DNA of 64,000 bases, from NCBI RefSeq assembly GCF_022808615.1, contig NZ_JAKZKS010000009.1, positions 62,001 to 126,000 of the forward strand, in the 5' to 3' direction. A program made the position numbers and the translations under genes. Positions 25,040 through 33,370 of the stretch are shown here, piece by piece. The stretch's first letter is position 1. Each line of letters starts with the position of its first letter. Below the pieces are notes generated by a model. The model had not been told where the DNA came from. It did not search any database and was given only the letters and a program-made list of their open reading frames with translations. This DNA comes from Bacillus sp. FJAT-47783 (lineage in GTDB: Bacteria; Bacillota; Bacilli; Bacillales; Aeribacillaceae).

Positions 25040-26530
25040 TTAAGAAAATAACTCTTCTAATATGTTTATTTTCTCTTTTGTATAATGCTCATAGCCTTCA
25101 TTATAGGATTTTGGGTCTTTCGGGTTGGCAAAATGTGAGATTTTACCCGTTTTTGGATGAACAAATTTACTGGATGCACCACAACCAAGTCCGATAATCG
25201 TTTGTTGTTCCTCCATAATCATAATGTTGTAAATACTGTCTTGCCCTTTTAGCGCATAACCAACATTTTCTAAATTCCCTAAAATATTTTTCATTCGGTA
25301 TAAGTAGTACGGTTCATAGCCATGTTTGTCCGTCCACTCTACCGCACGATCCATCATTTGTTCAATTTCTTTTCGACTTGCCACTTTATACTTTTCTTTA
25401 TTTTTCGTCATTTCCGATGCACGTTTAAACGATAACGTATGAACCGTTAACGACTCTGGCATTAATTTTTCCGTTTCACTTAATGTGTAATCGAATTCTT
25501 CTACACCTTCACCAGGTAAGCCGATGATTAAGTCCATATTAATATTGTTCATTCCCATGCTTCGAGCTAAATGGAACTTCTCGATTGTTTCATCCACCGT
25601 ATGATGACGACCAATCGCTTTTAACGTTTCTTGAATATATGATTGCGGATTTATACTAATCCGGTCAATATTCCATTTCTTCAACACTTCAAGTTTTTCC
25701 GGTGTAATCGTATCTGGTCGACCTGCTTCAACGGTGATTTCTCGAATGTTTTTTACATTAGGAAATGATTCATACATTTCTTCATATAATAAATCCATTT
25801 CCTCCGCTGTAATACTCGTCGGTGTTCCACCACCGTAATACACCGTCGTAATGTTCATCCCTTTTTCCTTCAACCATTGACCGATTTGGCGCATTTCAAA
25901 ATGTAAACCACCTAAAAATGAATCGACTTTCCCTTGCTTTCCGTTAATTGCATATGCAGGAAACGTACAATAGGCACATTTTGTCGGACAAAACGGAATG
26001 CCAATGTATATACTTACTTCCTTTTGAAGCTTGTACAAATCTGGGACTACACTTAATTGCCGATCGACAATTCGTTCCATTAATTGAATTTTTTCGTCTG
26101 TTATTAAATACTCTTCTTTTAATTGGCGGCGTATTTCTTCTTTTGAATACCCTTGTTCCATTTTTTTATGAAAAAGCTTTGTCGGACGAACTCCGGTTAA
26201 AATCCCCCATTTTTGAATAATGCCGGTAAAGTCTTGCATGAGTACTAAGTAAACGTAGGACAATGTATTTTTCACTTGTTTGAAGCGCTCTTTTTCTATC
26301 GTATATTGCGCAAGCTCTTTTTCGTGCTTCGCTTCAAATGTCTTTCCTTCCGCTTCGAGTTGACCAGCTATTTTTACAAAGTCATGTTGATCTTCAATGG
26401 AAAAAGAAACGATGATATTCGATTCTGCGTTGTCAAAAACAACCTCTGGATCTTCATAAAACAAATTTGATATTAACTGGATTGGACGATGGAACCGCTC
26501 ATCTTGAATACCTTTTATTTGAATACGCAT
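25040..26530 (-). CDS. hemZ: HemZ, oxygen-independent coproporphyrinogen III dehydrogenase-like
   Basis: A 496-residue radical SAM protein. The N-terminal 150 residues are HemZ-specific; the radical SAM cluster is CPTKCAYC; further motifs are YYGGGTPTSITAEEM and NMDLIIGLPGE. It is very close to B. subtilis HemZ in length and sequence, an enzyme linked to heme synthesis without oxygen. The ATG follows AAAGGTG. It is separated from yhaX by phased array 3. Confidence 0.93.
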   Translation of the reverse strand: MRIQIKGIQDERFHRPIQLISNLFYEDPEVVFDNAESNIIVSFSIEDQHDFVKIAGQLEAEGKTFEAKHEKELAQYTIEKERFKQVKNTLSYVYLVLMQDFTGIIQKWGILTGVRPTKLFHKKMEQGYSKEEIRRQLKEEYLITDEKIQLMERIVDRQLSVVPDLYKLQKEVSIYIGIPFCPTKCAYCTFPAYAINGKQGKVDSFLGGLHFEMRQIGQWLKEKGMNITTVYYGGGTPTSITAEEMDLLYEEMYESFPNVKNIREITVEAGRPDTITPEKLEVLKKWNIDRISINPQSYIQETLKAIGRHHTVDETIEKFHLARSMGMNNINMDLIIGLPGEGVEEFDYTLSETEKLMPESLTVHTLSFKRASEMTKNKEKYKVASRKEIEQMMDRAVEWTDKHGYEPYYLYRMKNILGNLENVGYALKGQDSIYNIMIMEEQQTIIGLGCGASSKFVHPKTGKISHFANPKDPKSYNEGYEHYTKEKINILEELFS

Positions 26531-26718
26531 GTAATCACCTTTATCGTTAAATTCAAAACTTCTTATAGTGTACAGAAGAGACGGCGCTCGGTCAACAAGA
26601 GAATGTAACCAGTGAGGTGGTTGTTCGGAATGTAAACAAAACTCTTAATAGAAAATTCTCAGAGTGAAAACGTTATTATTTTATGGTTGGTAACATTATA
26701 GAGGTTTACGAGCAGGAA

Positions 26719-26890
26719 TTGCACGAGTTTTTGAGTTAATTGCATCACTTCCGGGGACAATTGCACGAAATCTTACCTTAATTGCACGAATCTCAAAATA
26801 ATTGCACCTCTGATTACTTAATTGCATATGATAATCCTTATTTGCACATATTAGTCTTTATTTGCACAAAAATTCACTGAATTGCATGAT
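26719..26890 (+). repeat. Phased 20-bp repeat array 3 (nine units, core TTGCA)
   Basis: TTGCA cores start at 26719, 26740, 26761, 26782, 26802, 26822, 26842, 26862 and 26882 (intervals 21,21,21,20,20,20,20,20). Cores continue as TTGCACGAA or similar; the rest of each unit varies. It fills most of the 26531-26942 gap between hemZ and yhaX; no gene is seen there. Confidence 0.9.
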
Positions 26891-26917
26891 CCCCCCTAAA
26901 ATCCACACGTCCTAAAA

Positions 26918-26944
26918 CAAAAAAAGAGCGCATCATGCGCCCTC
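26918..26944 (-). terminator. yhaX terminator
   Basis: Read leftward: GGGCGCAT / ATGCGCTC-type stem followed by seven T residues; it touches the yhaX stop. Confidence 0.85.
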
Positions 26945-27806
26945 ACTCACTTTTAATACGTTCTAAAAACTTAATACGTTGCTGTTTTCGAAAATGCTCT
27001 TTTACCATATAGGCGACTCCTTGGTCATCATTGCTTCTTGTTATCCAGTCTGCTTTTCTTTTCACTTGAAATGGCGAGTTGCCCATTGCTACACCAAGGC
27101 CAGCCTGCTCAATCATTTCCGTGTCATCGAGTTCACAGCCGATCACAACCATTTCTTCAGGGCTAATATTTAAATGCTGTCCAAGGATTTTTAAACTTGA
27201 TGCTTTTGAAACTCCTTTAGGGACTACTTCGAGCTTTACTTCATTGACTTTCACAGTATCAACATTTGGAAAGGCATCACACAAAATTTTCTGCACTTCT
27301 TTTAATTCCGAAGGGTCTCCAAAAAAAATATCAATCTTCGGCGTCGCAACAGGGTCATCTCTTAACGCCTCCCCGAGCGATTCGACAAATTGAATCGGAT
27401 AAAAGAGTGGATCAGCTGTATTTAAAAGCGTTTTACTCATTAAATTAGATGTGACTTTTTTCCGGTTCCCGATGGAGAAACGTTCATGAATAATACGAAT
27501 GTTACAAGAAAAATTTTCAAGCACTTGCACGATATTAAATGTTCGTTCTTCTGGTATCCGTTTTACAAACAAAGGTTGGTCTAAACGATTGGCAATAAAC
27601 GCACCGCTATGTGTAATAAGTTTTGTATCTAATTTTAAGGCCTTCGCAAGCTTCTTCGCTGATTGAAAATGCCGGTTCGTCACAAGGGTCACGTAGACTT
27701 CCTTTTTTTGGACAAATTCAATCGCTTCTTTCGTAGAGCTTTGAAGGCGACCATTTGATCGAAGTAACGTTCCATCAATATTTAACGCTAGTAATCGATA
27801 AATCAC
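26943..27806 (-). CDS. yhaX: YhaX, Cof-type HAD-fold protein with altered catalytic residues
   Basis: A 287-residue Cof/class IIB HAD protein located next to hemZ as in B. subtilis. The family nucleophile motif DxDGT reads LALNIDGTLL, so the first Asp is Asn. The late metal-binding motif, normally GDxxND, reads GCELDDTEM, with Cys for the first Asp. Lys and other fold residues (TNRHFQSA, KGVSKASSL) are kept. It may be a non-catalytic or altered HAD protein. GTG start behind AAGGGGG. Confidence 0.85.
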   Translation of the reverse strand: MIYRLLALNIDGTLLRSNGRLQSSTKEAIEFVQKKEVYVTLVTNRHFQSAKKLAKALKLDTKLITHSGAFIANRLDQPLFVKRIPEERTFNIVQVLENFSCNIRIIHERFSIGNRKKVTSNLMSKTLLNTADPLFYPIQFVESLGEALRDDPVATPKIDIFFGDPSELKEVQKILCDAFPNVDTVKVNEVKLEVVPKGVSKASSLKILGQHLNISPEEMVVIGCELDDTEMIEQAGLGVAMGNSPFQVKRKADWITRSNDDQGVAYMVKEHFRKQQRIKFLERIKSE

Positions 27807-27882
27807 ATGTTGGTCCCCCTTCTCATGGTGTCTAATCCTAATATGAGATTATGTCCTCCTCCATGAAAATAGAACCATTCGA

Positions 27883-28812
27883 TCAGATTGCTTTGTTCTG
27901 TCTTTTTTTAATAGAATGGACACTTAACCAATGAGCACCTATTGTACCTGTTCCGAGTAAAACACCGAAAATAATAAAAACAAAGCCAATGAGCTGTAAC
28001 GATGAAATATGTTCTCCTAAAAACAAATAGGACCCGATTAAGGAAAAAAACGGTGTTAAATTAATGAAAAGGGCGGTTTCACCTGGACCAAGATGATAAA
28101 TAGCTCGATTGTACATGCTATGCCCGATAGCGGTTGCAAGCACAGCCGATGCGAGAAAGATAGCCCAAACCGGAATCGTCCCCTTTTGTAACGTTTGAAA
28201 TCCATTCGGTTCCATGATGATACTTGTGATAAACAGGGCGATAGAACCGATTAAAAGCATCCATCCTGTCATAAGTCGTGAATGAAGGGTGGCTGTTCCT
28301 TTTTTAATAAAAATGAAACTAATCGCTTGTGCTACAACGGATAAGAAAATGAACAAGTCCCCTTTTGAGACACGAGCGACTTCGTTATTCCCGTTTAAAA
28401 TAATAAATGAAACACCTAAAAACCCTAGTGAAATGCCGAGAATTTTTGACAATGTAAGACGATCTTTTAAAAAAAGGGCAGCAAAGAGTGTTGTCATTAG
28501 CGGAACTAATCCTAATATGAGTCCCGCATTAGAGGCAGTCGTATAGGATAAACCGACCGCTAAAAACAAATGATGACCCAATACACCGGTAACGGAAGCA
28601 ATACTAATATAAATCCATTCCATTTTGGTCATTTTTCGCATTTCTTTCGCAACCATGACCATCATCATAACGACAAGCCCAGCAATAAAAATGCGAAATG
28701 CCGTAATCGTCACAGGATCAAACACTTCCACAATGACTTTAATCGCGATCACATTAAATCCCCATAACATCATAATGCCAAGCATCAGTAAATAAAGAAG
28801 TGCTTTTGACAT
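27883..28812 (-). CDS. EamA/DMT-family transporter
   Basis: A 309-residue protein with ten predicted membrane helices in two EamA repeats (first half ending near FIILNG, second starting LFIFLSVVAQAISFIFIKKG). Such transporters export metabolites such as amino acids or nucleosides; the substrate is unknown. The ATG follows GAGGAAAG. It stands alone between yhaX and the metal module. Confidence 0.82.
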   Translation of the reverse strand: MSKALLYLLMLGIMMLWGFNVIAIKVIVEVFDPVTITAFRIFIAGLVVMMMVMVAKEMRKMTKMEWIYISIASVTGVLGHHLFLAVGLSYTTASNAGLILGLVPLMTTLFAALFLKDRLTLSKILGISLGFLGVSFIILNGNNEVARVSKGDLFIFLSVVAQAISFIFIKKGTATLHSRLMTGWMLLIGSIALFITSIIMEPNGFQTLQKGTIPVWAIFLASAVLATAIGHSMYNRAIYHLGPGETALFINLTPFFSLIGSYLFLGEHISSLQLIGFVFIIFGVLLGTGTIGAHWLSVHSIKKRQNKAI

Positions 28813-28899
28813 TCTTCATCACTTTCCTCTTCATAAAATTGATTTCCCAATTTTAACAAATTTCAAGAAGAATGTCTTTTATTTTATCTTCATAATATT

Positions 28900-29601
28900 T
28901 CAGATAAGTAACAATCCATCTAAATCGACTATTTCAATCCTTTTATGGGCCTTTTGTTTTATGTAGCCCTGATTTTCTAGATGAGTTAACTTTCGGCTGA
29001 TAGTTTCAGGGGTAGTTCCTAGATAAGAAGCTAGATCTTTCTTACTCATAGGTAGTACAATTTCGTTTGATTGATGATTATTTAGACATTCTGCTAAGAA
29101 TAGAGCAAGCCTCGTTTCAACCTTTTCGGTAGCAAACCGTGCAGCTTGTTTTTCTGACAGCTCTAATCTGACTGAAAATTCATTGAGTATTTTCAATGAA
29201 ATCGATGGGTATTTCATCAGTAATTCTTGTAATTTTGCTCTTTTAATTATACAAACCTGGGTTTCCTTTGTGGCTTCCGCATACGCTTCATGAAGGGTTT
29301 CATTAAATAGAGCGAGTTCTCCTGTGAAATTTCCTGGGACTAATAAACGGACCAACTTTTCCTTTCCAGATTCAGATAGTCGATAAATTTTTATTTCACC
29401 CTTGTATACAATATAAAGTGAATCTGACGGATCCCCTGCACGATAAAGTATTTCTCCTTTTTTATATGAAACAGATTCGACCACCTTCATAATTTCTTCC
29501 ATATGTTCATTTTCTAAATGATTAAAAATAGGTACGAGAGAAACACACGATTTGTTTGTTCCTCGAGAACAAGCATGGATATGCGTTTCATTTCCATTCA
29601 T
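28900..29601 (-). CDS. FLP-like Crp/Fnr regulator of the metal-ATPase operon
   Basis: A 233-residue Crp/Fnr protein. Only part of the Fnr cysteine set is present: Cys11, Cys19 and Cys117. This recalls FLP proteins of lactic acid bacteria, which use a disulfide switch rather than an Fe-S cluster. The recognition helix TTPETISR (196-203) has the same Glu-x2-Ser-Arg as E. coli Fnr, which reads TTGAT. Its ATG at 29601 follows GGAGTG, 23 bases after the ATPase stop, so the two form an operon. Matching operators lie upstream of the ATPase and HMA genes. Confidence 0.8.
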   Translation of the reverse strand: MNGNETHIHACSRGTNKSCVSLVPIFNHLENEHMEEIMKVVESVSYKKGEILYRAGDPSDSLYIVYKGEIKIYRLSESGKEKLVRLLVPGNFTGELALFNETLHEAYAEATKETQVCIIKRAKLQELLMKYPSISLKILNEFSVRLELSEKQAARFATEKVETRLALFLAECLNNHQSNEIVLPMSKKDLASYLGTTPETISRKLTHLENQGYIKQKAHKRIEIVDLDGLLLI

Positions 29602-29624
29602 GTTTTCCACTCCAATCAACGAGC

Positions 29625-31535
29625 TTATGTTAAGATTTTACCTTTTAGCTGTGCCGTCAAGCCTGCTAAACCTTTGGATATTTTACGTTGGAACTTGATT
29701 AACCTCATCGCATTCAGAATAACAAGCAATACACTGGCCTCATGAATAAACATCCCTAATGCTAAATGCACAGATTCATTTAGTACTCCTAATAAGAGTA
29801 TAAACACGATTGCTACAGCAAAGTAAGTGTTTTCTTTCATGTTGAAAGTGGTTGCTTTAGATAAAGAGTATGCGTGTGACAATTGTGTAAGCTTATCAGC
29901 CATTAAGACGATATCTGCTGTTTCCATTGAAATATCGGTACCGCCTTCTCCCATTGCTAGTCCGACTTCGGCAGTAGCAATAGCAGGTGCGTCATTAATC
30001 CCATCCCCAGCCATCGCAACGACATGACCTTCTGCTTTTAATTTCTTCACGAACTCTACTTTATTCTCAGGCAATAATTCTGCATGGTATTCATCTATCC
30101 CTAATTGTTTGGCAACGATTTCAGCAGTATATTGATTATCTCCTGTCAGCATAATAATTTTTTTAATTCCGTTTTTTCTCATTTCTACTAGTGAACTCGG
30201 AGCATCATCCCGAATTTGATCAGCGATTGATAAAATACCGGCAATTTCACCATTTATGGCTGCAAATATTGCAGTATTTCCAGCCTTTCCTTGGCTAACT
30301 GCATAACTCATAACCTCTTTGGAAATATTAATCTTCTCAGCCTTCATTAATTTCTGATTTCCAACAACTATGTCGTGTCCTTCCACATTCGCTATAATCC
30401 CATTTCCTTTTATAATTTTTCCGTTTTTCGGTTTACTAGTAATGTTCAATTTTCTTTCTTTGGCTTCTTTGACTATGATTTGGCCTAAAGGATGTTCTGA
30501 GATGGTTTCTGCTTGCGCAACCAATCGAAGCAAATCATTCGTATCCATCTTTTTAAATAACTTAATAGCCGTTATTTCTGGCTTTCCTTTAGTTAGCGTA
30601 CCTGTTTTATCGAAAACAAGCGTATTCACTTTAGCGAATTTCTCCATAACGTCTCCACCTTTAATCAGAACCCCATTCTTAGCTCCGTTGCCAATGCCGG
30701 CAACATTTGATACGGGAGCACCAATCATTAAGGCTCCTGGACAAGCGATCACTAGAAAGGTAATCGCCATGTGCAAATCCTTTGTTAAGAGATAGACAAT
30801 AACGGATAAAGCAACAACTGCTGGCGTATAAATGGTAGAAAATTTTGTTAGAAATTTCTCAGTTTTTGATTTTGATTCTTGAGCTTCTTCGACTAGTTCA
30901 ATGATTTTAGTAAAAGTAGTATCATCCCCCACTTTTTCCGCAACGATTTCGATATAACCATGATCAACAATCGTTCCACTGAAGACGTTATCGCCGATTT
31001 CTTTTGATGAAGGTACTGATTCACCTGTAATGGACGATTCATTTAAAAACGCTTGGCCAGAAATAACCCTTCCATCGACAGGAACCTTTCCACCGGATCG
31101 AATCAGCACATGATCGCCTTTTTCTACTTCTTCAACGGAAATCGTTACATGATTTCCGTTGCGAATTACAACAGCCTCTTGTGGTGCCATATCGACTAAA
31201 CGCTTTAAAGAAGAACGTGTTTTTTCCAGTGTTCGTCTTTCTAAATAGTCCCCGAATAGAAATAAAAATGTCACGACCGATGACTCCGTAAACTCTTGAA
31301 TATAAAAAGCACCGAGAACAGCTATCGTTACTAATAATTCTATACTAAAAGCTTTCATTCTTAGTGACTGGTATGCTTTAATTGCAATAGGAATACCAGC
31401 AATAATGGTTGCTAAAATAAGAACAATGGCTTTTATATCACCATTCCCCATAAACCCAAATAACCCCCCCAAGACAATTAAAATAAATGAAATCATCATC
31501 ATTTGATTTTTATGTTTATGAATGGCTGTCAGCAT
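29625..31535 (-). CDS. P-type (P1B-like) metal-transporting ATPase with CPG motif
   Basis: A 636-residue heavy-metal-type ATPase without an N-terminal metal-binding domain. Motifs: TGES (170-173), ACPGALMIGAPVS (CPG at 265-267), DKTGT (309-313), SEHPLGQ and GDGINDAPAIA. The intramembrane site is CPG rather than the common CPC, so the metal cannot be assigned. It moves a metal ion across the cytoplasmic membrane. AAAGGAG precedes the ATG. It is co-transcribed with the FLP-like regulator. Confidence 0.9.
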   Translation of the reverse strand: MLTAIHKHKNQMMMISFILIVLGGLFGFMGNGDIKAIVLILATIIAGIPIAIKAYQSLRMKAFSIELLVTIAVLGAFYIQEFTESSVVTFLFLFGDYLERRTLEKTRSSLKRLVDMAPQEAVVIRNGNHVTISVEEVEKGDHVLIRSGGKVPVDGRVISGQAFLNESSITGESVPSSKEIGDNVFSGTIVDHGYIEIVAEKVGDDTTFTKIIELVEEAQESKSKTEKFLTKFSTIYTPAVVALSVIVYLLTKDLHMAITFLVIACPGALMIGAPVSNVAGIGNGAKNGVLIKGGDVMEKFAKVNTLVFDKTGTLTKGKPEITAIKLFKKMDTNDLLRLVAQAETISEHPLGQIIVKEAKERKLNITSKPKNGKIIKGNGIIANVEGHDIVVGNQKLMKAEKINISKEVMSYAVSQGKAGNTAIFAAINGEIAGILSIADQIRDDAPSSLVEMRKNGIKKIIMLTGDNQYTAEIVAKQLGIDEYHAELLPENKVEFVKKLKAEGHVVAMAGDGINDAPAIATAEVGLAMGEGGTDISMETADIVLMADKLTQLSHAYSLSKATTFNMKENTYFAVAIVFILLLGVLNESVHLALGMFIHEASVLLVILNAMRLIKFQRKISKGLAGLTAQLKGKILT

Positions 31536-31614
31536 CCCTGTTTCGCTCCTTTCTTCTCAAACGATTGCCTCGTTTCTTTATATGTAAATGATAAATTTTT
31601 TTCTGTTTAAAAGA

Positions 31615-31630
31615 CTTGACCATAATCAAG
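31615..31630. promoter_or_regulatory. FLP/FNR-like operator before the P-type ATPase
   Basis: CTTGACCATAATCAAG: palindromic CTTGA-N6-TCAAG, also readable as TTGAC-N4-ATCAA; 80 bp upstream of the ATPase start. The following bases (TTTC) also match the second copy at 32023. Confidence 0.7.
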
Positions 31631-31668
31631 TTTCTCGATATTTCTTTTCAATAAGCTGATAAAGAGGA

Positions 31669-31711
31669 AAAAAGACTGATAACCATTTATTCTTGGTTAC
31701 CAGTCTTTTTG
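31669..31711. terminator. Terminator after the HMA gene
   Basis: Stem AAAAAGACTGATAACC / GGTTACCAGTCTTTTT, one mismatch, T-rich on both strands. It separates the HMA gene from the ATPase operon. Confidence 0.85.
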
Positions 31712-31739
31712 GTTTAACCTTTTATCATTCAGAATGTAA

Positions 31740-31964
31740 TCATGAAGAAGCCTTAGTCGACAGTACTTGATAACCTAATTTTTTAATCATTTCTTTTAAT
31801 TGACATGCTTCAACTCGAGATTCATCAAATTCTGTTCGTACCTTACTTGAGTTAAATAACACCCTTGCAGAAATTATTCCATTTGTTTTATTCAGCGTTG
31901 TCTCGATTTTTTTAATACATGATGGACAAGTTAGTGGCTCTAATTGAAAGACGGCTTTTGACAT
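31740..31964 (-). CDS. HMA-domain metallochaperone-like protein
   Basis: A 74-residue ferredoxin-like HMA protein (CopZ/MerP type). The metal loop reads LTCPSCIKKIE, so the binding motif is CPSC instead of the common CxxC variants such as GMTCGHC. It probably delivers the metal to, or scavenges it for, the nearby P-type ATPase that lacks its own HMA domain. The ATG follows GGGAGGAAGAGG. An FLP/FNR-like operator lies about 60 bp upstream. Confidence 0.85.
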   Translation of the reverse strand: MSKAVFQLEPLTCPSCIKKIETTLNKTNGIISARVLFNSSKVRTEFDESRVEACQLKEMIKKLGYQVLSTKASS

Positions 31965-32022
31965 TCCTCTTCCTCCCTTGTTTTTCTATATTTTTATTTT
32001 AAGTTAGCTCTATAAAATAGTA

Positions 32023-32038
32023 ATTGATAAAGATCAAG
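32023..32038. promoter_or_regulatory. FLP/FNR-like operator before the HMA gene
   Basis: ATTGATAAAGATCAAG contains TTGAT-AAAG-ATCAA, the textbook Fnr box of E. coli, and continues with TTTC like the copy at 31615. The rest of the 31965-32432 gap shows no gene. Confidence 0.75.
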
Positions 32039-32383
32039 TTTCGTGATAAAACGAACATTGTGATAACGGAGTTGATGGAATGGCTTATAGTCAACATAGC
32101 CACGATCAAATATAAATAGCGTCAAATTCGATGAACGTTTTTAACTCTTTGTTACCTTTTAGATGTTTCGTAAACTTGTTGGAAGTTTCTAAAAAAACAT
32201 TTTAAGCTTCTATTAATAAATGTTGACAACTATCTAGATGGTTTAATTGGACAATACACCTTGAGTTTAAAAACATAAGAAAAAGGTTTTTATTTTGATG
32301 GTTTTCTGAAACTTTATATTAAGCCTACCTTTTCGCTAACCATAAACGAACGACTAACAAAGATCGCTCCTTTGTGTTTCCTA

Positions 32384-32413
32384 TAAAAAAAGAGATGCAA
32401 CGAGGCACCTCTT
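32384..32413 (-). terminator. yheA terminator
   Basis: Read leftward as RNA: AAGAGGUGC / GCAUCUCUU with one G-U pair, followed by a U run. Confidence 0.8.
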
Positions 32414-32432
32414 CATTTCAGCGTATACCATT

Positions 32433-32786
32433 TTATTGTTGTAAATTACCGTAAAGTTCTTCTAGTGGTTTCATAATAATTTGGTTTAGTTCTTGGATTA
32501 ACATGCTCATCCGTTGTTCTGCTTCCATTAATTTTCCGATTTTCTCATGCTGTTGCACAAGTTGAACAGATTTTTGTGCTTGCTCGACTTCTTCTTCTGT
32601 AATATCTTCACCATTCATTTGTTTTTGTTGTAGCTTTAATTGAATGTCGCGGAAGTTTTCAAACATTCTACGTGCGGACTCATCCGCTTCCACTTCACTA
32701 TATAATTTCTGTAAATTTTTGAAATCATCGTTTTCTCGTAATGCTCTTTCTAAATTATACGCTACATCATGTACATTAACTGCCAA
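32433..32786 (-). CDS. yheA: YheA, YlbF/YmcA-family protein
   Basis: A 117-residue all-helical protein (opening VNVHDVAYNLERALRENDDF) of the YlbF/YmcA fold, the same length as B. subtilis YheA. Relatives work in RNA-processing and competence/biofilm control; the role of YheA is unknown. The start is TTG behind AGGAGG. Confidence 0.88.
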   Translation of the reverse strand: MAVNVHDVAYNLERALRENDDFKNLQKLYSEVEADESARRMFENFRDIQLKLQQKQMNGEDITEEEVEQAQKSVQLVQQHEKIGKLMEAEQRMSMLIQELNQIIMKPLEELYGNLQQ

Positions 32787-32994
32787 ATTTAAAACCTCCT
32801 AATAGGGTTATCCGAATATCTCTACTGGCTTTCGTAAGACCTCTCCACTATAACAAACATCTCAATAACATTCAATGAAACTTGTATTCATATATGTATG
32901 TCATGATAGAAAAATGATGAACAAAATCTTCGTTTAGGTATTTACATGCACAGTCTATTATAATAAAAGATAATCAAATATATCGGAGGGTATC

Positions 32995-33324
32995 ATGTAT
33001 ACATTACAGTCAGTCGCAGAGGTACAACAATTCATTGAACAGAACCCGTTTACATTTTTATATGTATCAAGAACAAATTGTTCCGTTTGTCATGCACTTC
33101 TACCGAAAGTAAACGAGATGCTTACAGAGTTTCCAACCATACAAACTGGGTTTATTAATGCTGATGACGTCCCGGATATTGCTGGATATTTATCCATCTT
33201 CACTGTTCCTGTTCTCCTTTTGTATGTGAACGGAAAAGAAATGATTCGAGAAGCTCGTTTTGTTCAAATGAATGATTTAAAAGATAAAATGGCAAAAATT
33301 TATGCTTTAGCAAATGAAGAATAA
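32995..33324 (+). CDS. Thioredoxin-like protein
   Basis: A 109-residue thioredoxin-fold protein. The redox motif is RTNCSVCHAL (CxxC) and the cis-proline segment is FTVPVLLLY. Such YtpP/YdbP-type proteins are cytosolic thiol oxidoreductases; the partner is unknown. ATG behind CGGAGGG. It converges on yheB with a shared terminator. Confidence 0.85.
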   Translation: MYTLQSVAEVQQFIEQNPFTFLYVSRTNCSVCHALLPKVNEMLTEFPTIQTGFINADDVPDIAGYLSIFTVPVLLLYVNGKEMIREARFVQMNDLKDKMAKIYALANEE

Positions 33325-33336
33325 TTTTTTAAACGG

Positions 33337-33370
33337 AAAGGCTATTCCGAAGCTACTCGGGATAGCCTTT
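33337..33370. terminator. Bidirectional terminator between the thioredoxin-like gene and yheB
   Basis: Stem AAAGGCTATTCCGA / TCGGGATAGCCTTT; it overlaps the end of yheB. Confidence 0.85.

Noticed and set aside
26719-26890. CRISPR array
   Set aside because: Repeats of five to nine bases at 20-21 bp steps are far too short for CRISPR repeats and spacers, and no cas genes are present.
30370-30795. Rightward open frame of 141 codons inside the P-type ATPase gene
   Set aside because: Antisense shadow; the ATPase motifs on the other strand cover the whole region.
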